Assembly: GCA_017478245.1 (NCBI GenBank)
Contig: JAFVDW010000021.1
Span: 1-64,000 of the forward strand
Length of the DNA: 64,000 nt
Direction of reading: 5' to 3'
Source of the DNA: Lachnospiraceae bacterium
Lineage (GTDB): Bacteria > Bacillota > Clostridia > Lachnospirales > Lachnospiraceae
Made by a program: the position numbers and the translations under genes. Each line of letters starts with the position of its first letter. Position 1 is the stretch's first letter. This document shows positions 17,038 to 25,104 of the stretch, piece by piece. The notes under the pieces were generated by a model. It ran no database searches and had not been told where the DNA came from. It saw only the letters and a list, made by a program, of their open reading frames with translations.

Positions 17038-17868
17038 ATGATGAAGGATTACTTTGGAGTTGACGCGGAAGAACTAAAGAATAAAAAACTCTGGTTATTC
17101 GATATGGATGGAACTATTTATGAGGAAGATACCCTTTTCGAGGGTACGCTGGGGCTTCTTCAAAGTATTCTCAAACGTGGAGCAAAATATGTGTTTATCA
17201 CTAATAATTCTTCCAAGTCGGTTACGGATTATGTTGAGAAGGTCAATAGGTTAGGAATATCAGCAACCAAAGAGAATTTTTTTACATCAGCCCAAGCAAC
17301 TATTTTATATCTGAAACAGGAGCTTCCTGAAGCGAAGGTTTATTGTCAAGGGACGAAGAGCTTTATAGAAGAGCTGCGAAATGCGGGGATTGATGTTACC
17401 GAAAATGTAGAGCAAGTTGATGTAGTGTTAGTTGGTTTCGATATGGAGCTGACTGCCGGTAAAATTCGAAATACCTGTGAAATTCTCAGTACGCAGGATG
17501 TTACATATATAGCTACAAATCCTGACTGGGTATGTCCTGTATCATTTGGTTTTATTCCGGACTGTGGTTCTATTTGTCAAATGATAAAGGACGCAACAGA
17601 AAAATGGCCCATATTTATTGGAAAGCCTGAACCTAAGATGGTTGATATCGTAAGAGCAAAAGAACAATGTTTAGCGGAAGAAACTGTGGTTGTAGGAGAT
17701 CGTTTATACACAGATATTGCAACTGGATTAAATGCAGGAGTTACAGCAGTTTGTGTACTGACAGGAGAAGCCACGGTTGAAGAAATAGAGAATGGAGAAA
17801 TAAAACCCACATATACTTTTTCAAGTGTTAAAGATGTATTTGAACTCATGAAAGCAGACTGGTTTTGA
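17038..17868 (+). CDS. HAD-IIA family phosphatase/phosphotransferase (NagD-type, Gtp3-like)
   Basis: A 276-residue HAD superfamily protein. Motif I is LFDMDGTIYEEDTLFEG with the catalytic Asp pair, motif II is FITNNSSKS, and motif III/IV is VVGDRLYTDIATGLNAG; the cap position matches class IIA (NagD, phosphoglycolate phosphatase). In pneumococcus the comparable third gene of the CDP-2-glycerol operon (Gtp3) moves a phosphate onto glycerol C2, so this could be a glycerol phosphotransferase rather than a simple phosphatase. Its start codon follows the previous stop immediately. It is the last intact gene of the polysaccharide operon. Confidence 0.84.
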   Translation: MMKDYFGVDAEELKNKKLWLFDMDGTIYEEDTLFEGTLGLLQSILKRGAKYVFITNNSSKSVTDYVEKVNRLGISATKENFFTSAQATILYLKQELPEAKVYCQGTKSFIEELRNAGIDVTENVEQVDVVLVGFDMELTAGKIRNTCEILSTQDVTYIATNPDWVCPVSFGFIPDCGSICQMIKDATEKWPIFIGKPEPKMVDIVRAKEQCLAEETVVVGDRLYTDIATGLNAGVTAVCVLTGEATVEEIENGEIKPTYTFSSVKDVFELMKADWF

Positions 17869-18258
17869 CCTCTATTTTCCGTTTTTGACCCAGTGGATAT
17901 CATACAGTCTGTATGTGATTTTGCAGAGAAGTATTTATCCAAAGATTAAATAATGAATCACTTTTTATACCTCTGTATGCGAGGATATATGATACAGAAA
18001 AATAAAAAGTACATAAAATTCACCCACTCAAATTTGTACACTTTTTTAGACGTAATCTGATTGCGTTTTAAACGATTCTGTGTTATTCTACAGATAAGCA
18101 ACAATTCTGATATTCTTTGATGGTCGTCAAGTACCATAGTCAGGTTATCTACAAGAATCTTGCTTAATTCAATTTTATAAACAATAAGCAGGAGCGCAGA
18201 TGACTGATTGACATGTATGAATGTGACATAATCTCATCGTTTCAGGACTTAGTGTCTG
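17869..18258. other. non-coding gap with a 26-codon open tail, after the polysaccharide operon
   Basis: Immediately after the HAD stop, the same frame reads 26 sense codons with a coding flavour (the piece VDIIQSVCDFAEKYLSKD) before a TAA at 17947-17949. It has no start codon and may be the tail of a deleted gene. From 17950 to 18258 the DNA is AT-rich, with no open frame and no strong promoter or terminator that I can defend. The operon's terminator is not obvious, so read-through toward the Rpn gene is possible. Confidence 0.4.
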
Positions 18259-18280
18259 ATTCTCCTGCGAACAGGAGGAT
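18259..18280 (+). promoter_or_regulatory. hairpin sequestering the Shine-Dalgarno of the Rpn-family gene
   Basis: A 9-base-pair stem with a CGAA tetraloop is visible: ATTCTCCTG (18259-18267), loop 18268-18271, CAGGAGGAT (18272-18280), with one G·T pair. The AGGAGG ribosome site is wholly in the 3' arm, and the ATG follows at 18283. Such a structure would block translation initiation unless opened. RBS-sequestering hairpins are known brakes on transposase synthesis in several IS families, which fits the neighbouring transposase-like nuclease. Confidence 0.6.
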
Positions 18281-18282
18281 GA

Positions 18283-19353
18283 ATGGGAAGAAAAACACAT
18301 TTAGCAAACGCGATTGAGATTGCGGGCACCAAGGCGTCTTATGACGATGCGGTCAAGAACATATTAGCGGACAAAAATGTTCTTGCGCTGTTGTTGCAGC
18401 ATGTGACAGAGGAATTTCAAGGAGTGGATCTGGAGACGATTGTGGGCTGTATAGAGAATGCTGAAGGCGGCAAGGACAGTTGTGCGGAAGGCAGTGCCAC
18501 AGACAGACCGCAGGTATCCGTGATTCCGGTGGAACCAGGGAGGCTGCCCGAAGCGATAATGGGCAGACAGAATGAGGATAAGGTTCCGAATGAGGGTGCA
18601 GTTACTTATGATATTCGTTTTCATGTGTATACACTTGCCCCCGCGCGTGCGAAGCTGTTGGTGAATGTAGAGGCACAGAAGAATTTTCATCCGGGCTATG
18701 ATTTGGTGACAAGAGGGATTTTTTATGTGGCACGCATGATTTCGTCTCAAAAGGATACAGAGTTTGTTCATGACGATTATGATGGGTTGAAAAAGGTTTA
18801 TTCCATTTGGATTTGTATGGATGCGCCGAGGTACGCGCAGAATACAATCACCGAGTATAGAATTGAGCCGAGAAGTATATTTGGCAGTCTCGGCAAAAGC
18901 GGACGATATGATTTAATGTCTCTGATCATCATTTGTCTCGCGAAGGATGCGGAAGGCAATATCATTGAGAGCGGCGAAGAACTTCTTGATGCGCTGTCGG
19001 TTCTGCTTACGGACACGCTTGCACCGCAGGTAAAGGAACATATTCTGGAAGAGAAATATGGTATTCCCATGACCGGGAAAGGAAAGGAGAATTTACATCG
19101 AATGTGTAATTTGAGTGACCTTGTGGAGGAACGAGGAATCAAAAAAGGAATAGAACAGGGAATAGAGCAAGGAATAGAGCAAAATCTGATAAGCCTAATC
19201 TGCCGCAAACTGAAGAAGGGCAAAGCGCCGGAGATGATTGCTGCGGAATTGGATGAGGATATTATGAAGGTGCGCGCAATCTGTGAGACGGCGGGCAAAT
19301 TTGCGCCGGAGTATGATGTGGTAGAGATATATGAGGCAATGAGAGCGCATTAG
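18283..19353 (+). CDS. Rpn/PD-(D/E)XK nuclease family transposase-like protein
   Basis: A 356-residue protein of the group usually labelled 'Rpn recombination-promoting nuclease/putative transposase'. The nuclease core includes VTYDIRFHVYTL followed by KLLVNVEAQKNF, where the acidic residue and ExQK resemble the D...ExK motif. The middle holds the usual long substrate region; the C-terminal third contains a short GIEQ tandem (IEQGIEQGIEQ) typical of this family's coiled region. These genes are frequent in Lachnospiraceae, often near polysaccharide loci, and may promote recombination. Its Shine-Dalgarno is held in a hairpin at 18259-18280. It overlaps the convergent loaP gene by four bases. 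Confidence 0.82.
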   Translation: MGRKTHLANAIEIAGTKASYDDAVKNILADKNVLALLLQHVTEEFQGVDLETIVGCIENAEGGKDSCAEGSATDRPQVSVIPVEPGRLPEAIMGRQNEDKVPNEGAVTYDIRFHVYTLAPARAKLLVNVEAQKNFHPGYDLVTRGIFYVARMISSQKDTEFVHDDYDGLKKVYSIWICMDAPRYAQNTITEYRIEPRSIFGSLGKSGRYDLMSLIIICLAKDAEGNIIESGEELLDALSVLLTDTLAPQVKEHILEEKYGIPMTGKGKENLHRMCNLSDLVEERGIKKGIEQGIEQGIEQNLISLICRKLKKGKAPEMIAAELDEDIMKVRAICETAGKFAPEYDVVEIYEAMRAH

Positions 19354-19913
19354 GAGGTGGGCGGTGCACTGTCGATCACTTCCAGTCCGACCTTCACTTG
19401 TGTCACTCTGCTGAAGAAATCTACTTCAATAATGGCGATACGTTTGTGTCGGTCTATTTTGAGTATTTTACCTTCAAAATCGGCTAAGGGACCATCCGTG
19501 ATGGTGATATGATCTCCCTCCTTGTGACCGGTAGACATTTCCACAAGATGCTCTTCTCTGCCAAAATGCTGCAGGAAGGAGATTTCTTCTGGTTGTAGAG
19601 GGATGAATGCGTCATCCGCCCGGAGGATTTTGGTGAGGCTTTGGATTGCTTTTAAACGGAAGAACAAATCCGCTACCCGGTCTGTGATTACAAAAAGGTA
19701 GCCGGGGAACAAGATGCCTTGTACCTCCTGCCACTGTCCATTGAACTTTTTCTTGCGCACATATCTAGGCACAAACAATTCTTCGCTTTCCTGATTCAGG
19801 AGCGCTTGGCATAGGTTGGCGGTGGATTCTTCTTTGCCACCCAATACTTGAATGGCATACCATTTTCGATTTTCGTTTTTATTTTCTATATTTCCAATGA
19901 GTTTACTTTCCAA
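19350..19913 (-). CDS. loaP: LoaP-type specialised NusG transcription antiterminator
   Basis: A 187-residue NusG paralogue. RKWYAIQVLGGKEESTANLC opens the NGN domain, and GILFPGYLFVITD is its conserved centre. The C-terminal KOW module is HITITDGPLADFEGKILKID. LoaP proteins act with an RNA hairpin in the leader to let RNA polymerase pass terminators in long polysaccharide or antibiotic operons. The start is TTG at 19913, with GGGAG eight bases upstream. Unusually it is encoded downstream of, and opposite to, the ~15 kb polysaccharide operon it may serve; loaP is more often the first gene of its target operon. A leader hairpin partner was not identified by eye. Confidence 0.85.
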   Translation of the reverse strand: MESKLIGNIENKNENRKWYAIQVLGGKEESTANLCQALLNQESEELFVPRYVRKKKFNGQWQEVQGILFPGYLFVITDRVADLFFRLKAIQSLTKILRADDAFIPLQPEEISFLQHFGREEHLVEMSTGHKEGDHITITDGPLADFEGKILKIDRHKRIAIIEVDFFSRVTQVKVGLEVIDSAPPTS

Positions 19914-20002
19914 AATCCATCTCCCAATGATATATTATGAGTACGGGTTAAATGATTATGATAAGTTTAACATTTTCGCATGTGCCTGTCCATAACTTTT
20001 CG

Positions 20003-20032
20003 TTGACAGTAACTTGCGGTGTGTGATACCCT
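20003..20032 (+). promoter_or_regulatory. promoter for the T-box/metG transcript
   Basis: TTGACA at 20003-20008 is followed after 18 bases by TACCCT at 20027-20032, a perfect -35 and a weak -10. The predicted start near 20038 agrees well with the beginning of the T-box leader. It faces away from the minus-strand loaP gene 120 bases upstream. Confidence 0.55.
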
Positions 20033-20035
20033 AAT

Positions 20036-20380
20036 TATTAGACAGGGATTAAAAGATAAATTGGCAATGACGAAGAGAGTACACTTGAAGATAGCTTTAC
20101 AGAGAGCATTCCATGATGCTGAGAGGAATGTGAGCCGGAGTGAGTGGAAGATGGCTTCCGAGCAGCGCACCGAACGACAAACTGCAGCAAAGTTTTTTTT
20201 GTAAGATTTGTGGCAAGGCTGCGACAGGTTCCGCCTGTTATAGCGGATATGGGTTACAGACCTGACGAGGTCCGGTATCGCAAGAGCCGGATGAATAGAA
20301 GTGGTACCACGGTTCAATTGCCGTCTTCTATTGCATGTTGTATGACAACATAGAACGTGTGATGGAAGGCGGCTTTTTGC
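20036..20380 (+). promoter_or_regulatory. T-box leader (tRNA-Met responsive) of metG
   Basis: The leader carries the conserved T-box element around GAAGTGGTACCACGG (20299-20313). That element forms the antiterminator with TAGAAG at 20296-20301 and CTTCTA at 20325-20330. The competing terminator pairs GCCGTCTTC at 20320 onward with GGAAGGCGGC (20364-20373), followed by a T run to 20378. Near the stem I base is ACGAAGAGAGTA (20070 region). The likely specifier is ATG at 20151-20153, flanked by GGAAG and GCTTCCGAGCAGC, matching the downstream gene. Uncharged tRNA-Met would therefore raise metG expression. Confidence 0.88.
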
Positions 20381-20605
20381 AAGCCGGATTTATCTGTGCA
20401 TCAGCAAGACAGAGAAAATGTTCGACAATGAATCCTTTGAGGGTGTCGGCACATACGCATCGTTTTTTGATGCGTCAGCACCGTTACGCCTGAAACGGAG
20501 CGAAAGTGTGTCCATGGTCGAATATTATCGAGTGTCTTGCGGAAGAAAGAGATAAAACTGGCTAGAATAGATGTAAAGATGTAAACACAGAAGGGAGATT
20601 TTACA

Positions 20606-22639
20606 ATGCAAAATAAAGGAAAGTATTATTTGACAACAGCGATTGCCTATACTTCAGGCAAGCCGCACATCGGCAACAACTATGAGATTGTTCTCGCTGA
20701 CAGTATTGCCAGATTCAAGAGAAAGGAAGGATATGATGTCTTTTTCCAGACGGGAACAGACGAGCATGGTCAGAAGATTGAATTGAAGGCACAGGAGGCA
20801 GGTATTACACCCAAGGAGTTTGTGGACAATGTGGCAGGCACCATTCGTGGGCTTTGTGATCTGCTCAATATTTCATATGACAAGTTCATTCGCACCACGG
20901 ACGATTATCATGAGAGACAGGTTCAGAAGATTTTCAAGCGCCTCTACGAGCAGGGAGATATCTATAAGGGAGCCTATGAGGGCTTGTACTGTACGCCCTG
21001 TGAGTCCTTCTGGACAGAGTCCCAGTTGGTGGACGGCAAGTGCCCGGACTGTGGCAGAGAGGTAAAGCCCGCCAAGGAGGAGGCATACTTTTTCCGTATG
21101 AGCAAATATGCGGACAGGCTGATCAAGCACATCAATGAGCACCCGGAATTCATTCAGCCGGTAGCACGCAAGAACGAGATGATGAACAATTTACTGCTTC
21201 CCGGACTGCAGGATCTGTGCGTATCGAGAACCTCCGTTAAGTGGGGTATCCCGGTGGATTTTGATGATAAACATGTGGTTTTTGTATGGTTGGATGCGTT
21301 GACGAACTATATTACCGGTATCGGGTATGATGCGGAGGGCAACAGCACCGAGCAGTACAAAAAGTTCTGGCCCGCTGATTTGCATCTGATCGGTAAGGAC
21401 ATCATTCGTTTCCATACCATTTATTGGCCGATTTTCCTGATGGCACTGGGAGAGCCCCTGCCCAAGCAGGTGTTCGGGCATCCCTGGCTTCTTATGAACA
21501 ATGACAAGATGAGCAAGTCCAGAGGAAATGTGATCTATGCCGATGATCTGGTGGATTATTTCGGTGTGGATGCAGTGCGCTATTATGTACTGCATGAGAT
21601 GCCTTATGAGAATGACGGTAACGCTACCTGGGGACTGATTGCGGAGCGCTTGAACTCCGATTTGGCAAATACATTGGGTAATCTGGTGAATCGGACCATT
21701 TCCATGAGCAACAAATATTTCGGCGGCGTGGTGGCAGATAAGCACGCACAGCTTACCGAGAATGACAAGGCGGTGGATGCGGATTTGAAAGCTGTTGTTA
21801 CCGGCACTTATGCAAAGGTAGCAGAGAAGATGGAACCCCTGCGTGTGGCTGATGCACTGACGGAGATTTTTGCATTATTCAAGAGATGTAATAAATATAT
21901 TGATGAGACAGAGCCTTGGGTATTGGCAAAGGATGAGGCGAAGGCAGACCGTCTGTCCACCGTGCTATACAATCTGGTGGAGGGCATTGTGATTGGTGCC
22001 AGCCTGCTTTCACCCTATATGCCGGAAACAGCAGATAAAATTGCAGCGCAGTTGAACACGTCCTTGCGTGATTTTGATAGTTTAGAGAAGTTTGGTCTGT
22101 ATGAGAGTGGTAACAAGGTGACGGATAAGCCCCAGATTCTCTTTGCACGTCTGGATATGAAAGATGTGGAGGCGAAGGAGGAAGAGCTGCGTCTTGCCAT
22201 GATTGCATCCGTGGAGGCGGCTAATAAAAGTGCCGTGGTGGGTGGCAATGGAGCAGGCGGTGCGGCAGAAACAAAAGACGGCGAGGCGTCTGTGATCGAC
22301 ATAGAACCCAAACCGGAGATTACCTATGATGATTTTGCAAAGCTGCAGTTCCAGGTAGGAGAGATTATTGCGTGTGAGGCTGTACCTAAGTCCAAGAAGC
22401 TACTGTGCTTCCAGGTGAAGATCGGCAGTCAGGTGCGCCAGATTGTATCCGGTATCAAGGCACATTACACTCCGGAAGAGGTGGTGGGTAAGAAGGTCAT
22501 GGTGCTGGTGAATTTAAAGCCTGCCACATTGGCGGGACTGGTGTCCGAGGGTATGCTGCTCTCAGCGGAGGATGCGGACGGTAATCTGGCGCTGATGAGC
22601 CCAGAGAGGGAGATGCCTGCAGGAGCGGAGATTTGCTAG
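20606..22639 (+). CDS. metG: methionyl-tRNA synthetase with C-terminal tRNA-binding domain
   Basis: A 677-residue class I synthetase charging tRNA-Met. HIGN (HIGH motif) is at residues 21-24, and KMSKSRGNVI (KMSKS) is near residue 300. The zinc-knuckle cysteines are in CTPCESFW and GKCPDCGREV. The C-terminal ~110 residues (YDDFAKLQFQVGEIIACEAV onward, with KKLLCFQVKIG) are the Trbp111-like tRNA-binding domain that helps the homodimer. A linker rich in Ala/Gly precedes it. A ribosome site AAGGGAGA precedes the ATG. Expression is controlled by the T-box. Between the terminator and the gene (20381-20605) there is one further small hairpin with a GTTTTTT loop near 20460. Confidence 0.97.
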   Translation: MQNKGKYYLTTAIAYTSGKPHIGNNYEIVLADSIARFKRKEGYDVFFQTGTDEHGQKIELKAQEAGITPKEFVDNVAGTIRGLCDLLNISYDKFIRTTDDYHERQVQKIFKRLYEQGDIYKGAYEGLYCTPCESFWTESQLVDGKCPDCGREVKPAKEEAYFFRMSKYADRLIKHINEHPEFIQPVARKNEMMNNLLLPGLQDLCVSRTSVKWGIPVDFDDKHVVFVWLDALTNYITGIGYDAEGNSTEQYKKFWPADLHLIGKDIIRFHTIYWPIFLMALGEPLPKQVFGHPWLLMNNDKMSKSRGNVIYADDLVDYFGVDAVRYYVLHEMPYENDGNATWGLIAERLNSDLANTLGNLVNRTISMSNKYFGGVVADKHAQLTENDKAVDADLKAVVTGTYAKVAEKMEPLRVADALTEIFALFKRCNKYIDETEPWVLAKDEAKADRLSTVLYNLVEGIVIGASLLSPYMPETADKIAAQLNTSLRDFDSLEKFGLYESGNKVTDKPQILFARLDMKDVEAKEEELRLAMIASVEAANKSAVVGGNGAGGAAETKDGEASVIDIEPKPEITYDDFAKLQFQVGEIIACEAVPKSKKLLCFQVKIGSQVRQIVSGIKAHYTPEEVVGKKVMVLVNLKPATLAGLVSEGMLLSAEDADGNLALMSPEREMPAGAEIC

Positions 22640-22649
22640 ATGAGGTTAG

Positions 22650-23597
22650 GTGAGCGATATGAAGAAGGAAGAATTTTATTATGATTCCAGGGATGGAAAG
22701 CACAAGATTCATGCAGTCCGTTATTTGCCGGATGACAGAAGGGTAGTGGGTGTGCTACAGATTATACACGGCATGGCGGAATATATTGAGCGTTATGAGG
22801 AAACGGCAGAATTCTTTGTGCAGCAGGGGTTCGTGGTTACCGGAGAGGATCATTTGGGGCACGGAAAGTCTGTAGGTGAGGAAAAGCTTTATGGATATTT
22901 TTGCGAGCAGGATCCCGCAACCGTCGTGGTTCGGGATGTGCACAGACTGAAAAAAATGACGCAGACCTTGTATCCCGATGTACCTTATATTATTCTGGGA
23001 CACAGTATGGGCTCCTTTATTCTTCGCAATTATCTCTTTCGTTATGGAACCGGTATCAAGGGCGCCGTTATCATGGGAACCGGTATGCAGTCCGGGGCGG
23101 TGATTGCTGCCTCCAAGGCATTCGCGGGTATTCAAAAGTTGTTTTGTGGTTCGAAGCATGTGAGCAAGCTGATTGATGGTATTGCATTTGGCACCTACAA
23201 CAAGCAGATTGCATCGCCCAGGACAGCCTTTGACTGGCTGAGCTGCAATACGGACAATGTGGACAGGTATGTTGCGGATCCGTTGTGTGGCTTTGTGTTT
23301 ACGGTAAATGGATTTTCTACCTTGTTTGAGCTGATCGCAAGATTGTTAAAGCAAGACAATCTGAAGAAAATCCCCAAGGATTTACCGATATTTATGGTAT
23401 CAGGTGCGCAGGATCCAGTAGGCGACTATGGCGTGGGAGTTCAGAAAGCGTATGATGCACTGAAGGAGGTTGGCGTTGAGAATGTGACCTTGAAGCTTTA
23501 TGAGCACGATCGCCACGAAATATTGAATGAAGATGACAATGATGCGGTTAAGATGGACATTTTAAACTGGATCAAGGATAATATAATAGTGAGTTAA
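22650..23597 (+). CDS. alpha/beta hydrolase, monoglyceride lipase-like
   Basis: A 315-residue cytoplasmic serine hydrolase of the lysophospholipase/monoacylglycerol lipase group. LQIIHGMAEYIERYEETAEF holds the oxyanion HG region. The nucleophile elbow is ILGHSMGSFIL (GxSxG). The Asp and His are in VSGAQDPVGDYG and YEHDRHEILNE. The latter ending is the family's catalytic His. The likely start is GTG 22650; an ATG at 22659 is an alternative closer to a better-spaced AGGTGAG. It follows metG by 10 bases and may share its transcript. The natural substrate is unknown. Confidence 0.87.
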   Translation: MSDMKKEEFYYDSRDGKHKIHAVRYLPDDRRVVGVLQIIHGMAEYIERYEETAEFFVQQGFVVTGEDHLGHGKSVGEEKLYGYFCEQDPATVVVRDVHRLKKMTQTLYPDVPYIILGHSMGSFILRNYLFRYGTGIKGAVIMGTGMQSGAVIAASKAFAGIQKLFCGSKHVSKLIDGIAFGTYNKQIASPRTAFDWLSCNTDNVDRYVADPLCGFVFTVNGFSTLFELIARLLKQDNLKKIPKDLPIFMVSGAQDPVGDYGVGVQKAYDALKEVGVENVTLKLYEHDRHEILNEDDNDAVKMDILNWIKDNIIVS

Positions 23598-23620
23598 TTG
23601 CGGGAGAGAGCGTTAGAAAT

Positions 23621-24112
23621 ATGAGTGAAGCAATGAGCCCATGTGCTTCTTATGTGTTTCGGTGGGCAAGGATAGATGAATGGATTCCTGCCATGGACAT
23701 GATATGGAGGACGTTTTTAAAGTTTGAGGGGGACGTGTATACGGAGGAAGGCATCCGGAATTTTTATGAATTTATCACAGACAATGATTTATACAGGGCG
23801 TTTCTGTCCGGCAGATACCAGATGATGGTAGCTTTGGATGGAGAGAAGATCATTGGAGCTGCATCCGTCAGAAATGGGCATCATCTGTCTTTACTTTTTG
23901 TGGATGAAATGTATCATCGCAAAGGTGTGGGACGGACATTGATGGAGCATATGTGTCACTATCTGCAATATGAGGCGGGAGAAGCGTATATGTCGCTGAA
24001 AGCAGCGCCGTATGCAGTAGAATTCTATCGTAAGCTGGGATTTCGTATAGTGGGTGCAGAGGAGGAGTATTCCGGAATAAGGGTTACTCCCATGGAGAAG
24101 CACTGGTCCTGA
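23621..24112 (+). CDS. GNAT-family N-acetyltransferase
   Basis: A 163-residue acetyl-CoA-dependent acyltransferase. The core is a DGEKIIGAASVRNGHHLSLL strand pair, and LLFVDEMYHRKGVGRTLMEH is the acetyl-CoA pyrophosphate loop (pattern Q/RxxGxG/A). Then AEAYMSLKAAPYAVEFYRKLGF gives the final helix and strand (YxKLGF). The N-terminal ~40 residues (RWARIDEWIPAMDMIW) resemble the GNAT domains that act on small molecules or proteins. No substrate can be assigned. It lies 23 bases after the hydrolase gene and shares its direction. Confidence 0.85.
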   Translation: MSEAMSPCASYVFRWARIDEWIPAMDMIWRTFLKFEGDVYTEEGIRNFYEFITDNDLYRAFLSGRYQMMVALDGEKIIGAASVRNGHHLSLLFVDEMYHRKGVGRTLMEHMCHYLQYEAGEAYMSLKAAPYAVEFYRKLGFRIVGAEEEYSGIRVTPMEKHWS

Positions 24113-24140
24113 TGGGTAGATAAAGAAAAAGAAAGGTGTA

Positions 24141-24866
24141 ATGACCGATATGAAAATTTTTGATTTGGACAGCCCCTTTATGAGGGCGCTGACGATTATT
24201 TCAGACCTTTTGTGGTTAAATGTGTTGACACTGGTGTGTTGTCTGCCCGTGCTTACAACCGGTGCATCGCTGACGGCTATGCACTATATGGCATTGAAGA
24301 TTGTGCGGGGAGAGGAAAACCGTATTACTGCGAGCTTTTTCCGTGCCTTTAAGGAAAATTTCAGGCAGTCAACCGCCATCTGGCTGATTATGCTTGTGAT
24401 TTCGGTGATTCTGGGAGTGGATATATATATTATGTACATGAAGCTGCTTAATTTCCCCGGAATCATTGAATTTATCATTGGAGTCATCGCGATTCTGATG
24501 CTGATGATGTTTACATTTGTATTTCCGGTGCAGGCAAAATTTGCCAATCCTGTACCGAGAACCTTAAAAAATGCGTTTGTCATCAGCATACTTCAGGCAC
24601 CCAAGACTATTCTTATGATTGTGATGAATGTAGTGGCGGTGTTGATGGTATTTTCCGTTCGTCTGATGCCGATTGCATTGTTTTTCGGGATTTCAGCGCC
24701 CGCATATGTAGGAGCATTGTTGTACAACAAGTTCTTTAAGAAGCTGGAGGATCAGATTACGGAAGCGAACGGCGGGGATGAGCCGGAAGAGATGGCGGAG
24801 GATGATGAGAGAATCTTCCACGATGAATTGGATGAAAGTATTTCCATCAATGAGAATATTCATTAG
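24141..24866 (+). CDS. YesL/DUF624 family membrane protein
   Basis: A 241-residue integral membrane protein with five to six hydrophobic segments. The N-terminus DSPFMRALTIISDLLWLNVL and the following CCLPVLTTGASLTAMHYMAL are the DUF624 hallmark, in which a membrane helix is followed by PxxTxGASxxAxxY. The pattern RGEENRITASFFRAFKENFRQS is the second conserved stretch. Related YesL proteins lie next to carbohydrate ABC transporters, and the next gene is a carbohydrate-type ABC ATPase. The C-terminus is acidic and cytoplasmic. Function is unknown. Confidence 0.82.
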   Translation: MTDMKIFDLDSPFMRALTIISDLLWLNVLTLVCCLPVLTTGASLTAMHYMALKIVRGEENRITASFFRAFKENFRQSTAIWLIMLVISVILGVDIYIMYMKLLNFPGIIEFIIGVIAILMLMMFTFVFPVQAKFANPVPRTLKNAFVISILQAPKTILMIVMNVVAVLMVFSVRLMPIALFFGISAPAYVGALLYNKFFKKLEDQITEANGGDEPEEMAEDDERIFHDELDESISINENIH

Positions 24867-25019
24867 AGATATTAATTTGTGGAAAGTGACTAATAATCTG
24901 AAAAGATTTTGGTTAATGTGACAAGCTTGTTGAAATTTTCCGAGCTTTATAAGCAATTCATACAATCTGAATCAAAATCTTTGTGAAATAGTGGTATGGC
25001 GTAAATTTTAGATTTTCGT

Positions 25020-25025
25020 TATACT
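25020..25025 (+). promoter_or_regulatory. candidate -10 element upstream of the sugar-ABC ATPase
   Basis: TATACT at 25020-25025 lies 80 bases ahead of the ATPase start, in a strongly AT-rich stretch. A matching -35 is poor (TGGCGT at the right distance), so the promoter is tentative. Confidence 0.35.
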
Positions 25026-25104
25026 AGGTAAAGAATCAAATGGTAATGTGCGATTTCATTTTGCACAGAATAATAAGCTCGAATGCGAAAGGAGTATTAT
25101 ACTT

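Noticed and set aside
19141..19190. Short tandem repeat GGAATAGAGCA within the Rpn gene as a possible CRISPR or VNTR
   Set aside because: It encodes the GIEQ repeats typical of that family and has too few units for a CRISPR array.
20019..20353. Two short open frames in the metG leader
   Set aside because: They fall entirely within the T-box structure.
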